Shown here in pieces: positions 1 through 5,702 of a DNA stretch of 6,055 nt (position 1 is the stretch's first letter; the number at the start of each line of letters is the position of its first letter). Origin of the DNA: an uncultured Collinsella sp. GTDB taxonomy: Bacteria > Actinomycetota > Coriobacteriia > Coriobacteriales > Coriobacteriaceae. Both the position numbers and the translations under genes were made by a program. The stretch spans positions 1-6,055 of the forward strand of contig CABUSL010000118.1 of the NCBI GenBank assembly GCA_902494295.1. Direction: 5' to 3'. The notes below the pieces were generated by a model that was not told where the DNA came from, searched no databases, and saw only the letters and a program-made list of their open reading frames with translations.

Positions 1-622
1 GGTAGACGAGGCCGGCGCGAAGGCGCTCAAGTAGGTCTTCGGGCTCTATGTCGACGAGCTCGACCTGGTCGGCATCATCGAAGATACGGTCGGGGATTCG
101 TTCGCTCACGACAACGCTGGTGATGGATGCAACCATGTCGTTTAGGCTCTCGATATGCTGAACGTTCACGGTCGTATAGACGTCGATGCCCGCATGTAGA
201 AGTTCCTCGACGTCTTGATAGCGTTTGTCGTGGCGAGACCCCGGCGCATTCGTATGGGCGAGCTCGTCGACAAGGATGAGCTGAGGGGCGCGTTCGATAG
301 CCGCATCTAGATCGAACTCGCTGAGCGCAATGCCGTTGTGCTCGATGAGTTTACAGGGCACGTTCTCAAGCCCTTGTGCAAGATGGGCAGTTGCCGGACG
401 TTCGTGCGGCTCGATGTATCCCGCGACGACGTCGACACCTCGCCGCTTGGCGGCGTGGGCGGCTTGAAGCATCGCATAGGTTTTGCCTGTGCCAGCAGCG
501 TAGCCAAAGAAAATTTTGAGGTGTCCCCGGCTGGTTCGAGTGTCATCGGCGACCCCGTCTTTCTCAATTGCCTTGAGGATGAGGTCTGGATTGACGCGAG
601 TGTCCGATGCGTCGCGCTGCAT
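1..622 (-). CDS. kdpD: KdpD sensor histidine kinase, N-terminal part (cut by window edge)
   Basis: This is the cytoplasmic N-terminal domain of the osmosensitive K+ channel sensor kinase KdpD, which senses K+ limitation and phosphorylates KdpE. Only 207 codons are visible; the USP-like, four-helix membrane, GAF and kinase domains would lie beyond position 1. After a roughly 32-residue lead comes GHLKIFFGYAAGTGKT (33-48), the KdpD Walker A-like loop, then LILVDELAHTNAPGSRH (115-131), the Walker B-like family signature, and TTVNVQHIESLND (150-162), all strongly conserved in KdpD. The start at 622 is chosen because AGAAAGG (- strand) lies about 7 nt upstream. An in-frame ATG at 658 would add 12 residues, but it lies inside a predicted hairpin and has no clear ribosome site. 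The gene is divergent from kdpFABC. It uses more A/T-ending codons than the pump genes, which fits lower expression. Identification is firm; the gene may be followed by kdpE outside the window. Confidence 0.95.
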   Translation of the reverse strand, partial: MQRDASDTRVNPDLILKAIEKDGVADDTRTSRGHLKIFFGYAAGTGKTYAMLQAAHAAKRRGVDVVAGYIEPHERPATAHLAQGLENVPCKLIEHNGIALSEFDLDAAIERAPQLILVDELAHTNAPGSRHDKRYQDVEELLHAGIDVYTTVNVQHIESLNDMVASITSVVVSERIPDRIFDDADQVELVDIEPEDLLERLRAGLVY

Positions 623-654
623 AGCGTAGCCTTTCTGAAGCGTTGTCCATGCGT

Positions 655-683
655 GCATACGCGGTGAAGACACCACTGTATGC
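655..683 (-). other. Imperfect hairpin in kdpD leader
   Basis: GCATAC (655-660) pairs with GTATGC (678-683), and inside it GGTG (663-666) pairs with CACC (671-674) around a 4-nt loop, with a small asymmetric internal loop between the two stems. On the - strand this would form near the 5' end of the kdpD mRNA if transcription starts from the TATACT box at 695-700. It occludes the alternative upstream ATG of kdpD at 658. The inverted repeat is seen directly; a role in mRNA stability or translation is inference. Confidence 0.4.
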
Positions 684-694
684 TCGCGAGGTCG

Positions 695-700
695 AGTATA
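695..700 (-). promoter_or_regulatory. Candidate -10 box of the kdpD promoter
   Basis: Read on the - strand this is TATACT, five of six matches to the sigma-70-type -10 consensus. Transcription would start near position 688, within the perfect 8-bp palindrome CTCGCGAG (683-690), about 66 nt before the kdpD start codon. No good -35 hexamer sits 16-18 bp upstream (the 718-723 area reads CACTAT), so the promoter would be weak or activator-dependent. Prediction by eye only. Confidence 0.4.
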
Positions 701-733
701 GGCGCACTGCAGCTGCAATAGTGCTTTCTACCT

Positions 734-755
734 GCATCTTTACGGCATCTTAAGG
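734..755. promoter_or_regulatory. Tandem 11-bp direct repeat, candidate KdpE operator
   Basis: GCATCTTTACG (734-744) is followed immediately by GCATCTTAAGG (745-755); they match at 9 of 11 positions, with GCATCTT exact in both. Response regulators of the OmpR/PhoB family, to which KdpE belongs, commonly bind head-to-tail half-sites spaced 11 bp apart. The repeat lies between the divergent kdpD and kdpF genes, and 2 bp upstream of the poor -35 hexamer of the candidate kdpF promoter, the expected place for an activator. The preceding 11-mer (723-733) matches only weakly. The repeat is a direct observation; KdpE binding is inferred. Confidence 0.5.
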
Positions 756-757
756 AC

Positions 758-786
758 GTGAGCCCCGGCCCTCACGCCTCTTTAAT
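758..786 (+). promoter_or_regulatory. Candidate kdpFABC promoter (GTGAGC - 17 bp - TTTAAT)
   Basis: TTTAAT (781-786) matches five of six positions of a -10 box. At a 17-bp spacing the -35 position reads GTGAGC (758-763), only three of six matches, which suits a promoter that needs an activator. Transcription would begin near 793, giving a leader of about 74 nt. An inverted repeat CGTGAG (757-762) / CTCACG (771-776) spans the -35 and the spacer and could be an additional protein-binding dyad. Predicted by eye; no start site is known. Confidence 0.4.
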
Positions 787-810
787 CCCTAGAAGCGTTT
801 ACTGTCCCCA

Positions 811-845
811 GACGCTTGCGAGGGCAGGCGTCCGAGACATCGGAC
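811..845 (+). other. Two overlapping hairpins in the kdpF 5' leader
   Basis: Hairpin A: GACGCTTGC (811-819) pairs with GCAGGCGTC (824-832), 9 bp including one G-U, around a GAGG tetraloop. Hairpin B: GTCCGA (830-835) pairs perfectly with TCGGAC (840-845) around GACA. They share GTC at 830-832, so both cannot be fully formed at once. B ends 9 nt before the kdpF ribosome site (854-860). The pairings are visible in the sequence; whether they act as a switch, ribosome-access control or mRNA stabiliser is unknown. It does not match the ydaO/c-di-AMP riboswitch pattern as far as I can tell. Confidence 0.4.
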
Positions 846-853
846 CGCGTGTG

Positions 854-860
854 AAAGGGG
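854..860 (+). promoter_or_regulatory. Ribosome binding site of kdpF
   Basis: AAAGGGG lies 6 nt before the ATG at 867. It is what makes this very short reading frame credible as a translated gene, together with the matching KdpF-like product. Confidence 0.6.
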
Positions 861-866
861 CGGTAA

Positions 867-953
867 ATGGACATCCTCATTCCCATCATCGGAGTCGTCT
901 GCATTGGACTTCTTATCTATTACATCTACATTCTGATGAGGAGTGATTCGTAA
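867..953 (+). CDS. kdpF: KdpF, small membrane subunit of K+-transporting ATPase
   Basis: This 28-residue peptide starts MDILIPIIGVV and ends YIYILMRSDS. It is almost entirely one hydrophobic transmembrane helix (about residues 3-24) with a short charged tail (R25, D27). KdpF proteins are about 29 residues long, start the kdpFABC operon and sit in the membrane against KdpA, where they stabilise the complex. The family's usual pattern of a Tyr-rich helix end followed by an Arg and an acidic residue is present in YYIYILMRSD. The call rests on size, hydrophobicity, position directly before kdpA (3-nt gap) and the ribosome site AAAGGGG 6 nt upstream. The gene is easily missed by annotation because of its length. 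The ribosome site for kdpA lies inside its 3' end, so the two are probably translationally coupled. Confidence 0.85.
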   Translation: MDILIPIIGVVCIGLLIYYIYILMRSDS

Positions 954-956
954 ACT

Positions 957-2780
957 ATGGACGCTGCGATTCAGTACATCTTGTACTTTGCCGTACTCGT
1001 CGTCCTGGCCGTTCCGCTCGGTCGGTTCATGGCCCATATCATGGATGGTGAGCATACGTTCCTGTCGCCTGTGATTGCTCCTGTGGAGCGTGGCGTCTAT
1101 CGTCTGCTTCGCATCGACGCGGCAGAGCAGATGGGGTGTAGGCGCTATCTGGCAAGCGTGCTGGCCTTTTCGGGGATCGGCCTCGTGGCTCTTGTGGCAC
1201 TCCAGGCGCTTCAGTCCTTCTTGCCAGGCAATCCCCAGCACCTGCCGGGTGTGTCATGGGACCTGTCGTTCAATACGGCTGCTTCCTTCATAACCAACAC
1301 CAACTGGCAGTCCTACTCCGGTGAGACCACCCTGTCCTACCTTGTGCAGTTCATGGGTCTCACTGTGCAGAACTTCGTTTCCGCTGGCACCGGTATCGCG
1401 GTCATGTTCGCGCTGATCCGCGGCTTCCGTCAGGTCAAGGAGCAGGGTCTGGGTTCCTTCTGGGTCGACCTCACCCGCACCGTCCTGTATGTGCTCATCC
1501 CGCTGAACCTCGTGTTCGGCATCTGCCTGGCTGCCGGTGGCGTTATCTCCAATTTTCAGCCGGCTCAGAAGGCTGAGCTCGTAGAGCCCGTCGCTGTCCA
1601 GCCTAATGCAGACGGCGGCTGGAGCGTCATCGACGGCGCCCAGATTGAGGGCGACACGGTCAAGGTCGACGGCAAGGTTGTCGAGGGCGCGCGCGTGGTT
1701 ACCGAGCAGTTCCTGCCCCAGGGTCCCGCGGCTCCTCAGGTCGCCATCAAGCAGTCCGGCACCAACGGCGGCGGCTTCTTCGGCGTGAACTCCGCCCATC
1801 CGTATGAGAACCCCAGTGCCTTCACCAACATCATCGAGATGACCAGCCTGCTGCTGATCCCGGCCGCCTGTTGCTTCGCCTTCGGTATCGGCGTCAAGAA
1901 CACCAAGCAGGGCAAGGCCATCTTTGCCGCCATGTTCATCCTGCTGGTGATCTTCACCGGCATCATCGCCGTCAACGAGCATGCGGGCACCCCGCAGCTG
2001 GCCGATGGCGGAGCGGTCAATATCGAGATGACCGACGGCCAGGCCGGCGGCAACATGGAGGGCAAGGAGAGCCGTTTCGGTATCGCCTCCTCTTCTACCT
2101 GGTCCGCTTTCACGACGGCTGCTTCCAACGGCTCGGTTAACTCCATGCACGACTCCTACACCCCGCTGGGCGGTTTTGTCCAGATGCTCCAGATTGCTCT
2201 GGGCGAGGTCGTCTTCGGCGGCGTGGGCTGCGGCCTGTACGGCATGATCGGCTTCGCCATCCTCACAGTGTTCATCGCCGGCCTCATGGTCGGACGCACG
2301 CCTGAGTTCCTGGGCAAGAAGATCGAGCCGGGCGAGATGCGCTGGGCAGTTGTCCTGTGCTTGGCAACTCCGTTTGCCATTCTGGTGTGCTCGGCCATCG
2401 CCTGCATGGTGCCCGGTCTTGCCGACCAGCTCAACAATGGTGGCGCGCACGGCTTCTCCGAGGCGCTGTATGCTTTCACCTCATGCGGCGGCAACAACGG
2501 CTCGGCGTTTGCAGGCATGAACTGCAACATTCCCTGGATCAACGTCATGCTCGGCCTCGAGATGCTGTTCGCCCGCTTCATGCCTATCATCGGTACGCTG
2601 GCTATCGCCGGCTCGCTGGCCAAGAAGGGCAAGGTCGCCGAGAGCGCCGGTACCCTGTCTACCACTAACGGCATGTTCGTATTCCTGCTCGTGTTCATCG
2701 TCCTGCTGATCGGTGCCCTGAGCTTCTTCCCGGCCCTGGCGCTTGGCCCCGTTGCCGAGTTCTTCCAGATGATTGCGTAA
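957..2780 (+). CDS. kdpA: KdpA, K+-binding and translocating subunit
   Basis: KdpA is the integral membrane subunit that selects K+ from outside and passes it to KdpB; it resembles a K+ channel with four pseudo-repeats. All four pore loops are recognisable: TNTNWQSYSGE (113-123; Q118 corresponds to E. coli Q116, known to affect K+ affinity), GTNGGGFFGVNSAHP (268 onward), TTAASNGSVNSMHDS (386 onward) and the SCGGNNGSAFAG segment (509 onward). Conserved NMEGKESRFG and GRTPEFLGKKI are also present, as is the C-terminal PALALGPVAE. At 607 residues it is about 50 longer than E. coli KdpA (557). Most of the excess is an insertion at residues 201-251 in the external loop before the second pore loop, plus about 8 extra residues before NMEGKESRFG. 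The start at 957 follows GAGGAG (938-943), which lies within kdpF; the 13-nt spacing is a little long. Identification is certain. Confidence 0.98.
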   Translation: MDAAIQYILYFAVLVVLAVPLGRFMAHIMDGEHTFLSPVIAPVERGVYRLLRIDAAEQMGCRRYLASVLAFSGIGLVALVALQALQSFLPGNPQHLPGVSWDLSFNTAASFITNTNWQSYSGETTLSYLVQFMGLTVQNFVSAGTGIAVMFALIRGFRQVKEQGLGSFWVDLTRTVLYVLIPLNLVFGICLAAGGVISNFQPAQKAELVEPVAVQPNADGGWSVIDGAQIEGDTVKVDGKVVEGARVVTEQFLPQGPAAPQVAIKQSGTNGGGFFGVNSAHPYENPSAFTNIIEMTSLLLIPAACCFAFGIGVKNTKQGKAIFAAMFILLVIFTGIIAVNEHAGTPQLADGGAVNIEMTDGQAGGNMEGKESRFGIASSSTWSAFTTAASNGSVNSMHDSYTPLGGFVQMLQIALGEVVFGGVGCGLYGMIGFAILTVFIAGLMVGRTPEFLGKKIEPGEMRWAVVLCLATPFAILVCSAIACMVPGLADQLNNGGAHGFSEALYAFTSCGGNNGSAFAGMNCNIPWINVMLGLEMLFARFMPIIGTLAIAGSLAKKGKVAESAGTLSTTNGMFVFLLVFIVLLIGALSFFPALALGPVAEFFQMIA

Positions 2781-2787
2781 AGGAGGG
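2781..2787 (+). promoter_or_regulatory. Ribosome binding site that fixes the kdpB start
   Basis: AGGAGGG immediately follows the kdpA stop codon and is 9 nt before ATG 2797. It lies inside the longer open frame that begins with TTG at 2773, so the longer start is unlikely. A second ATG at 2803 would have a 15-nt spacing and is less likely. Confidence 0.75.
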
Positions 2788-2796
2788 CGCAGATTT

Positions 2797-4851
2797 ATGA
2801 CTATGCAAAAAGACATGATGGGCCGCGCGGTCCGCGACTCGTTTGCCAAGCTGGATCCTCGCGTCCAGATTCAAAACCCGGTCATGTTTCTGGTGTGGCT
2901 TTCCGCCGTCATGACCTCCGTCCTGGCCGTCGCTTCCATTTTCGGTGTGCAGGACGCGGGTGTGCCCACCTACTATGTGGTCGCCATCGCGGTCATCCTG
3001 TGGCTTACCGACCTGTTCTCGAACTTCGCCGAGGCGCTTGCCGAGGGCCGCGGTAAAGCCCAGGCCGATTCCCTGCGTGCGGCCAAGAAGGATGTCGAGG
3101 CCCATCGCATCGAGTCCGTTGAGGACAAGGAGCACTTCACCGTCGTTCCCGGCACCGAGCTCACACGCGGCGACCTGGTGATCGTACGCGCCGGCGAGCA
3201 GATTCCCGGCGACGGCGACGTCATCGAGGGCGCTGCTTCCGTTGACGAGTCCGCCATCACCGGCGAGTCCGCCCCCGTGGTCCGCGAGGCCGGCGGCGAC
3301 CGCTCTGCCGTTACCGGCGGTACCACGGTGCTGTCCGACTGGATCATCGTCAAGATCTCCAGTGAGCCCGGCCAGAGCTTCCTGGACAAGATGATCGCGA
3401 TGGTCGAGGGTGCCGCGCGCAAGAAGACCCCTAACGAGATCGCTCTGGAGATCTTCCTGGTGGCCCTCTCCATCGTCTTTATCCTGGTCACGCTGGCCCT
3501 GTATTGTTACTCCTGCTTCTCGGTCGGTCTTAACGACATGGACAACCCCACGGCCGTGACCACGCTCGTGGCGCTGCTCGTGTGCCTGGCTCCTACTACC
3601 ATCGGCGCCCTTCTTTCCGCCATCGGCATCGCCGGCATGAGCCGTCTGAACGAGGCCAACGTGCTGGCCATGTCCGGCCGCGCCATCGAGGCCGCCGGCG
3701 ACGTCGACATCCTCATGCTCGACAAGACCGGCACCATCACCCTGGGTAACCGCCAAGCCGCCGAGTTCATCCCGGTCGACGGCATCGATCCCGCGGAGCT
3801 GGCCGATGCCGCCCAGCTTTCCTCGCTGGCCGACGAGACCCCCGAAGGCCGTTCCATCGTCGTGCTCGCCAAGGAGCAGTTCGGTCTGCGCGGCCGCACA
3901 CTCGAGGATAAGGGTATGGAGTTCATCCCCTTCACCGCGGCGACCCGCATGTCCGGTGTGAACTACGAGGGCAATGAGATCCGCAAGGGCGCTGCCGATT
4001 CCGTGCGCACCTATGTGGAGGCAGCCGGTGGCGTGTTCTCCCAGGAGTGCGACGAGGCCGTCGAGCGCATCGCCAAGGCCGGCGGCACCCCGCTGGTCGT
4101 GACCAAGAACTGCCGCGTGCTGGGCGTCGTCTACCTTAAGGACATCATCAAGTCCGGCGTGAAGGAGAAGTTCGCCGACCTGCGCAAGATGGGCATCAAG
4201 ACCATCATGGTGACGGGCGACAACCCACTCACCGCCGCGGCAATCGCCGCCGAGGCCGGCGTTGACGACTTCCTGGCCGAGGCCACCCCTGAGGGCAAGC
4301 TCGAGAAGATCCGCGAGTTCCAGCGTGAGGGCCACCTGGTCGCCATGACCGGCGACGGCACCAACGACGCGCCGGCGCTGGCGCAGGCGGATGTCGCCGT
4401 GGCCATGAACACGGGCACCCAGGCTGCCAAGGAGGCCGGCAACATGGTCGACCTCGACTCCAGCCCCACCAAGCTCATCGAGGTCGTGCGTATCGGCAAG
4501 CAGCTGCTCATGACCCGCGGTTCGCTTACGACCTTCTCGGTCGCCAACGACATGGCGAAGTACTTCGCTATCATCCCGGCCCTGTTCTCGCCGATCTACC
4601 CGGGCCTTGGCGCACTCAACATCCTCGGTCTGGCAAGCCCGCTGTCCGCGGTTCTTTCGGCCATCATCTATAACGCGCTCGTTATCGTCGCGCTGATCCC
4701 GGCCGCGCTGAAGGGCGTTAAGTACCGCGAGGTCCCGTCTGGACAGCTGCTGACCCACAACCTGCTCGTATGGGGTCTGGGCGGCATCGTTGCCCCGTTC
4801 GTATTTATCAAGCTCATCGACATGCTGCTCGCGTTCTGCGGCATTATGTAA
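2797..4851 (+). CDS. kdpB: KdpB, P-type ATPase subunit
   Basis: KdpB hydrolyses ATP through a phospho-aspartate intermediate to drive K+ uptake through KdpA. The 684-residue product is close to E. coli KdpB (682). Diagnostic motifs: actuator TGES at 155-158 (S158 corresponds to the serine whose phosphorylation inhibits the E. coli pump at high K+); APTTIG with P266 in the ion-site helix; DKTGTIT with phosphorylated D309; nucleotide-binding F379 in FTAATRMSG and K397 in IRKG; TGDGTNDAPAL with D520 and D524; and D585/K588 in NDMAKYFAI, the charged pair of the membrane domain linked to coupling. No key residue is missing. Differences from E. coli include a few more residues in the loop between the third and fourth membrane spans, preceded by a CYSC pair (C237, C240), and Ala instead of Ile before P266. 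The gene lies 16 nt after kdpA and 12 nt before kdpC, in one operon. The start is set by AGGAGGG at 2781. Confidence 0.98.
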   Translation: MTMQKDMMGRAVRDSFAKLDPRVQIQNPVMFLVWLSAVMTSVLAVASIFGVQDAGVPTYYVVAIAVILWLTDLFSNFAEALAEGRGKAQADSLRAAKKDVEAHRIESVEDKEHFTVVPGTELTRGDLVIVRAGEQIPGDGDVIEGAASVDESAITGESAPVVREAGGDRSAVTGGTTVLSDWIIVKISSEPGQSFLDKMIAMVEGAARKKTPNEIALEIFLVALSIVFILVTLALYCYSCFSVGLNDMDNPTAVTTLVALLVCLAPTTIGALLSAIGIAGMSRLNEANVLAMSGRAIEAAGDVDILMLDKTGTITLGNRQAAEFIPVDGIDPAELADAAQLSSLADETPEGRSIVVLAKEQFGLRGRTLEDKGMEFIPFTAATRMSGVNYEGNEIRKGAADSVRTYVEAAGGVFSQECDEAVERIAKAGGTPLVVTKNCRVLGVVYLKDIIKSGVKEKFADLRKMGIKTIMVTGDNPLTAAAIAAEAGVDDFLAEATPEGKLEKIREFQREGHLVAMTGDGTNDAPALAQADVAVAMNTGTQAAKEAGNMVDLDSSPTKLIEVVRIGKQLLMTRGSLTTFSVANDMAKYFAIIPALFSPIYPGLGALNILGLASPLSAVLSAIIYNALVIVALIPAALKGVKYREVPSGQLLTHNLLVWGLGGIVAPFVFIKLIDMLLAFCGIM

Positions 4852-4853
4852 GT

Positions 4854-4858
4854 GGAGG
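4854..4858 (+). promoter_or_regulatory. Ribosome binding site that fixes the kdpC start
   Basis: GGAGG lies 5 nt before ATG 4864. An in-frame GTG at 4852 would include this site in the coding sequence and have no ribosome site of its own close by, so the ATG is preferred. Confidence 0.7.
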
Positions 4859-4863
4859 TTTGT

Positions 4864-5454
4864 ATGTTCAAAGGTATCGCATCGCGCGCACTTGGCGTGT
4901 TCGCGCTGTTTACCATCGTCTGCGGCCTGGGATACACGCTCGTGGTGACCGGCGTCGCGCAGCTTGCGTTTCCGTACCAGGCGAACGGATCGCTTATTAC
5001 GGTCGACGGCAAGGTTGTGGGTTCCGAGCTCATCGGCCAGAACTTCGATGACGAAGCCCATATGTGGGGTCGTATCCAGAACGTGTCAATTGTCGAAGGC
5101 GTAGACGGCGAGCTCATGGCCTACGGCGCTCCGTCCAATTTGTCTCCGGCGAGTGAGGAGTACCGACAGCTTGTGGACGCGCGCGTCGAGAAGATCCGCG
5201 CCGCTAACCCCGATGCCGATATGGACGCTGTGCCCGTCGACCTGGTGACGTGTTCGGGGTCCGGCCTCGACCCGGAGATCTCTCCGGATGCCGCCGAGTA
5301 CCAGGTCCCGCGCCTTGCCAAGGCCACGGGCAAGAGCGAAGGTGAGGTGCGCGAGATCATCGCCCAGTGCACCAAAGGCCGATTCCTGGGCGTCTTCGGC
5401 GAGCCCACGGTCAACGTGCTCAAGGTGAACCTTATGCTGGACGGCGCGCTGTAG
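4864..5454 (+). CDS. kdpC: KdpC, accessory subunit of K+-transporting ATPase
   Basis: KdpC is anchored by one N-terminal membrane helix with its main domain outside; it is needed for KdpFABC assembly and activity. The 196-residue product (E. coli: 190) has a hydrophobic helix at about residues 8-32, then the family signature ANGSLI followed by VDGKVVGSELIGQNF, then RAANPDAD, the strongly conserved DLVTCSGSGLDPEISPDAA, YQVPRLAKATG, and the C-terminal GEPTVNVLKVNLMLD. The middle part departs from the common pattern: after WGR it reads IQNVSIVEG rather than the usual PSA, and a YGAPSNLSPAS segment stands where many homologues have SGGSNL. A Cys replaces the usual Ala in DLVTxSGSGLD. Twelve nucleotides separate it from kdpB. 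It is the last gene of the kdp operon here, since a hairpin and a terminator-like palindrome follow. Confidence 0.97.
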   Translation: MFKGIASRALGVFALFTIVCGLGYTLVVTGVAQLAFPYQANGSLITVDGKVVGSELIGQNFDDEAHMWGRIQNVSIVEGVDGELMAYGAPSNLSPASEEYRQLVDARVEKIRAANPDADMDAVPVDLVTCSGSGLDPEISPDAAEYQVPRLAKATGKSEGEVREIIAQCTKGRFLGVFGEPTVNVLKVNLMLDGAL

Positions 5455-5470
5455 GTGAGGGAGTGGCGGA

Positions 5471-5500
5471 TGAGGGCGTGACTGACTATCTGAGCCCTCA
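5471..5500 (+). repeat. 7-bp hairpin just after kdpC
   Basis: TGAGGGC (5471-5477) and GCCCTCA (5494-5500) are perfect inverted repeats around a 16-nt loop, starting 16 nt after the kdpC stop. No T-run follows, so it does not look like an intrinsic terminator by itself; it could protect the 3' end of the kdp mRNA. Function is unknown. Confidence 0.4.
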
Positions 5501-5517
5501 ATTCCACCCCGCCCATC

Positions 5518-5589
5518 AGTTGCGGTGAAATACGGACTGTTTTGCCTGTCAAAAGCCTCATCTACTCCGTATTCCACCGCAACTTTTTT
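5518..5589 (+). terminator. Long palindrome with T-run: candidate kdp terminator or dispersed repeat
   Basis: The left arm AGTTGCGGTGAAATACGGA (5518-5536) pairs with TCCGTATTCCACCGCAACT (5566-5584); 18 of 19 positions are complementary and the remaining one can form a wobble pair in RNA. The 29-nt loop holds a smaller TTTTG/CAAAA stem. The right arm runs straight into six T (5584-5589), giving the form of a + strand intrinsic terminator ending the kdpFABC transcript. The stem is longer and the loop larger than in a typical terminator, so it may instead be a mobile or REP-like intergenic repeat that has been adopted as a terminator. Confidence 0.55.
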
Positions 5590-5644
5590 GTGAGGGTCGG
5601 GATTGAAGGTGGGGAGTGCGAGCGAGCGCGAATGCGGCGGATAC

Positions 5645-5653
5645 TGATACGAT
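5645..5653 (+). promoter_or_regulatory. Weak candidate extended -10 promoter for the OYE-family gene
   Basis: TGATACGAT has the extended -10 form TGn followed by TACGAT (four of six matches to TATAAT). No -35 hexamer is recognisable at the usual distance. It lies after the terminator-like palindrome and about 50 nt before the ATG at 5703, so the gene probably has its own promoter in this area even if this exact site is wrong. Confidence 0.25.
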
Positions 5654-5702
5654 AGGTACGTTAGCAACTGCCGCCGAGCGGCTCAAACGAAAGGAAGCCT
5701 GT

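Noticed and set aside
777..860. Sequestration of the kdpF ribosome site: CCTCTTT (777-783) can pair with AAAGGGG (854-860)
   Set aside because: CCTCTTT overlaps the candidate -10 box, so it would not be in the transcript if that promoter is right; only an upstream promoter would revive the idea.
623..866. c-di-AMP (ydaO-type) riboswitch before kdpF
   Set aside because: Such riboswitches control K+ transport genes in some Gram-positives, but I could not recognise their conserved core, and the predicted leader is too short. A covariance-model search would settle it.
758..946. 62-codon open frame starting with GTG and overlapping kdpF
   Set aside because: It has no ribosome site, includes the promoter and leader, and its product resembles nothing; kdpF in another frame explains the region.
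2773..2796. Longer kdpB start at TTG 2773
   Set aside because: It would overlap kdpA and place the strong AGGAGGG site inside the coding region; ATG 2797 gives the family's usual length.
4852..4863. GTG start for kdpC at 4852
   Set aside because: The GGAGG site lies inside this extension, and ATG 4864 begins a normal KdpC N-terminus.
2695..5061. Very long antisense open frame (about 788 codons) across kdpB and kdpC
   Set aside because: It mirrors GC-biased codon use of the real genes, its product is low-complexity and rich in His, Asp, Gly and Arg with no recognisable domain, and kdpB motifs on the other strand are decisive. The antisense frame at 1254-2450 over kdpA is rejected for the same reason.
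5121..5561. Antisense 146-codon open frame running from the palindrome into kdpC
   Set aside because: Its start lies in the palindrome loop and most of it is the mirror of kdpC; no ribosome site or domain supports it.
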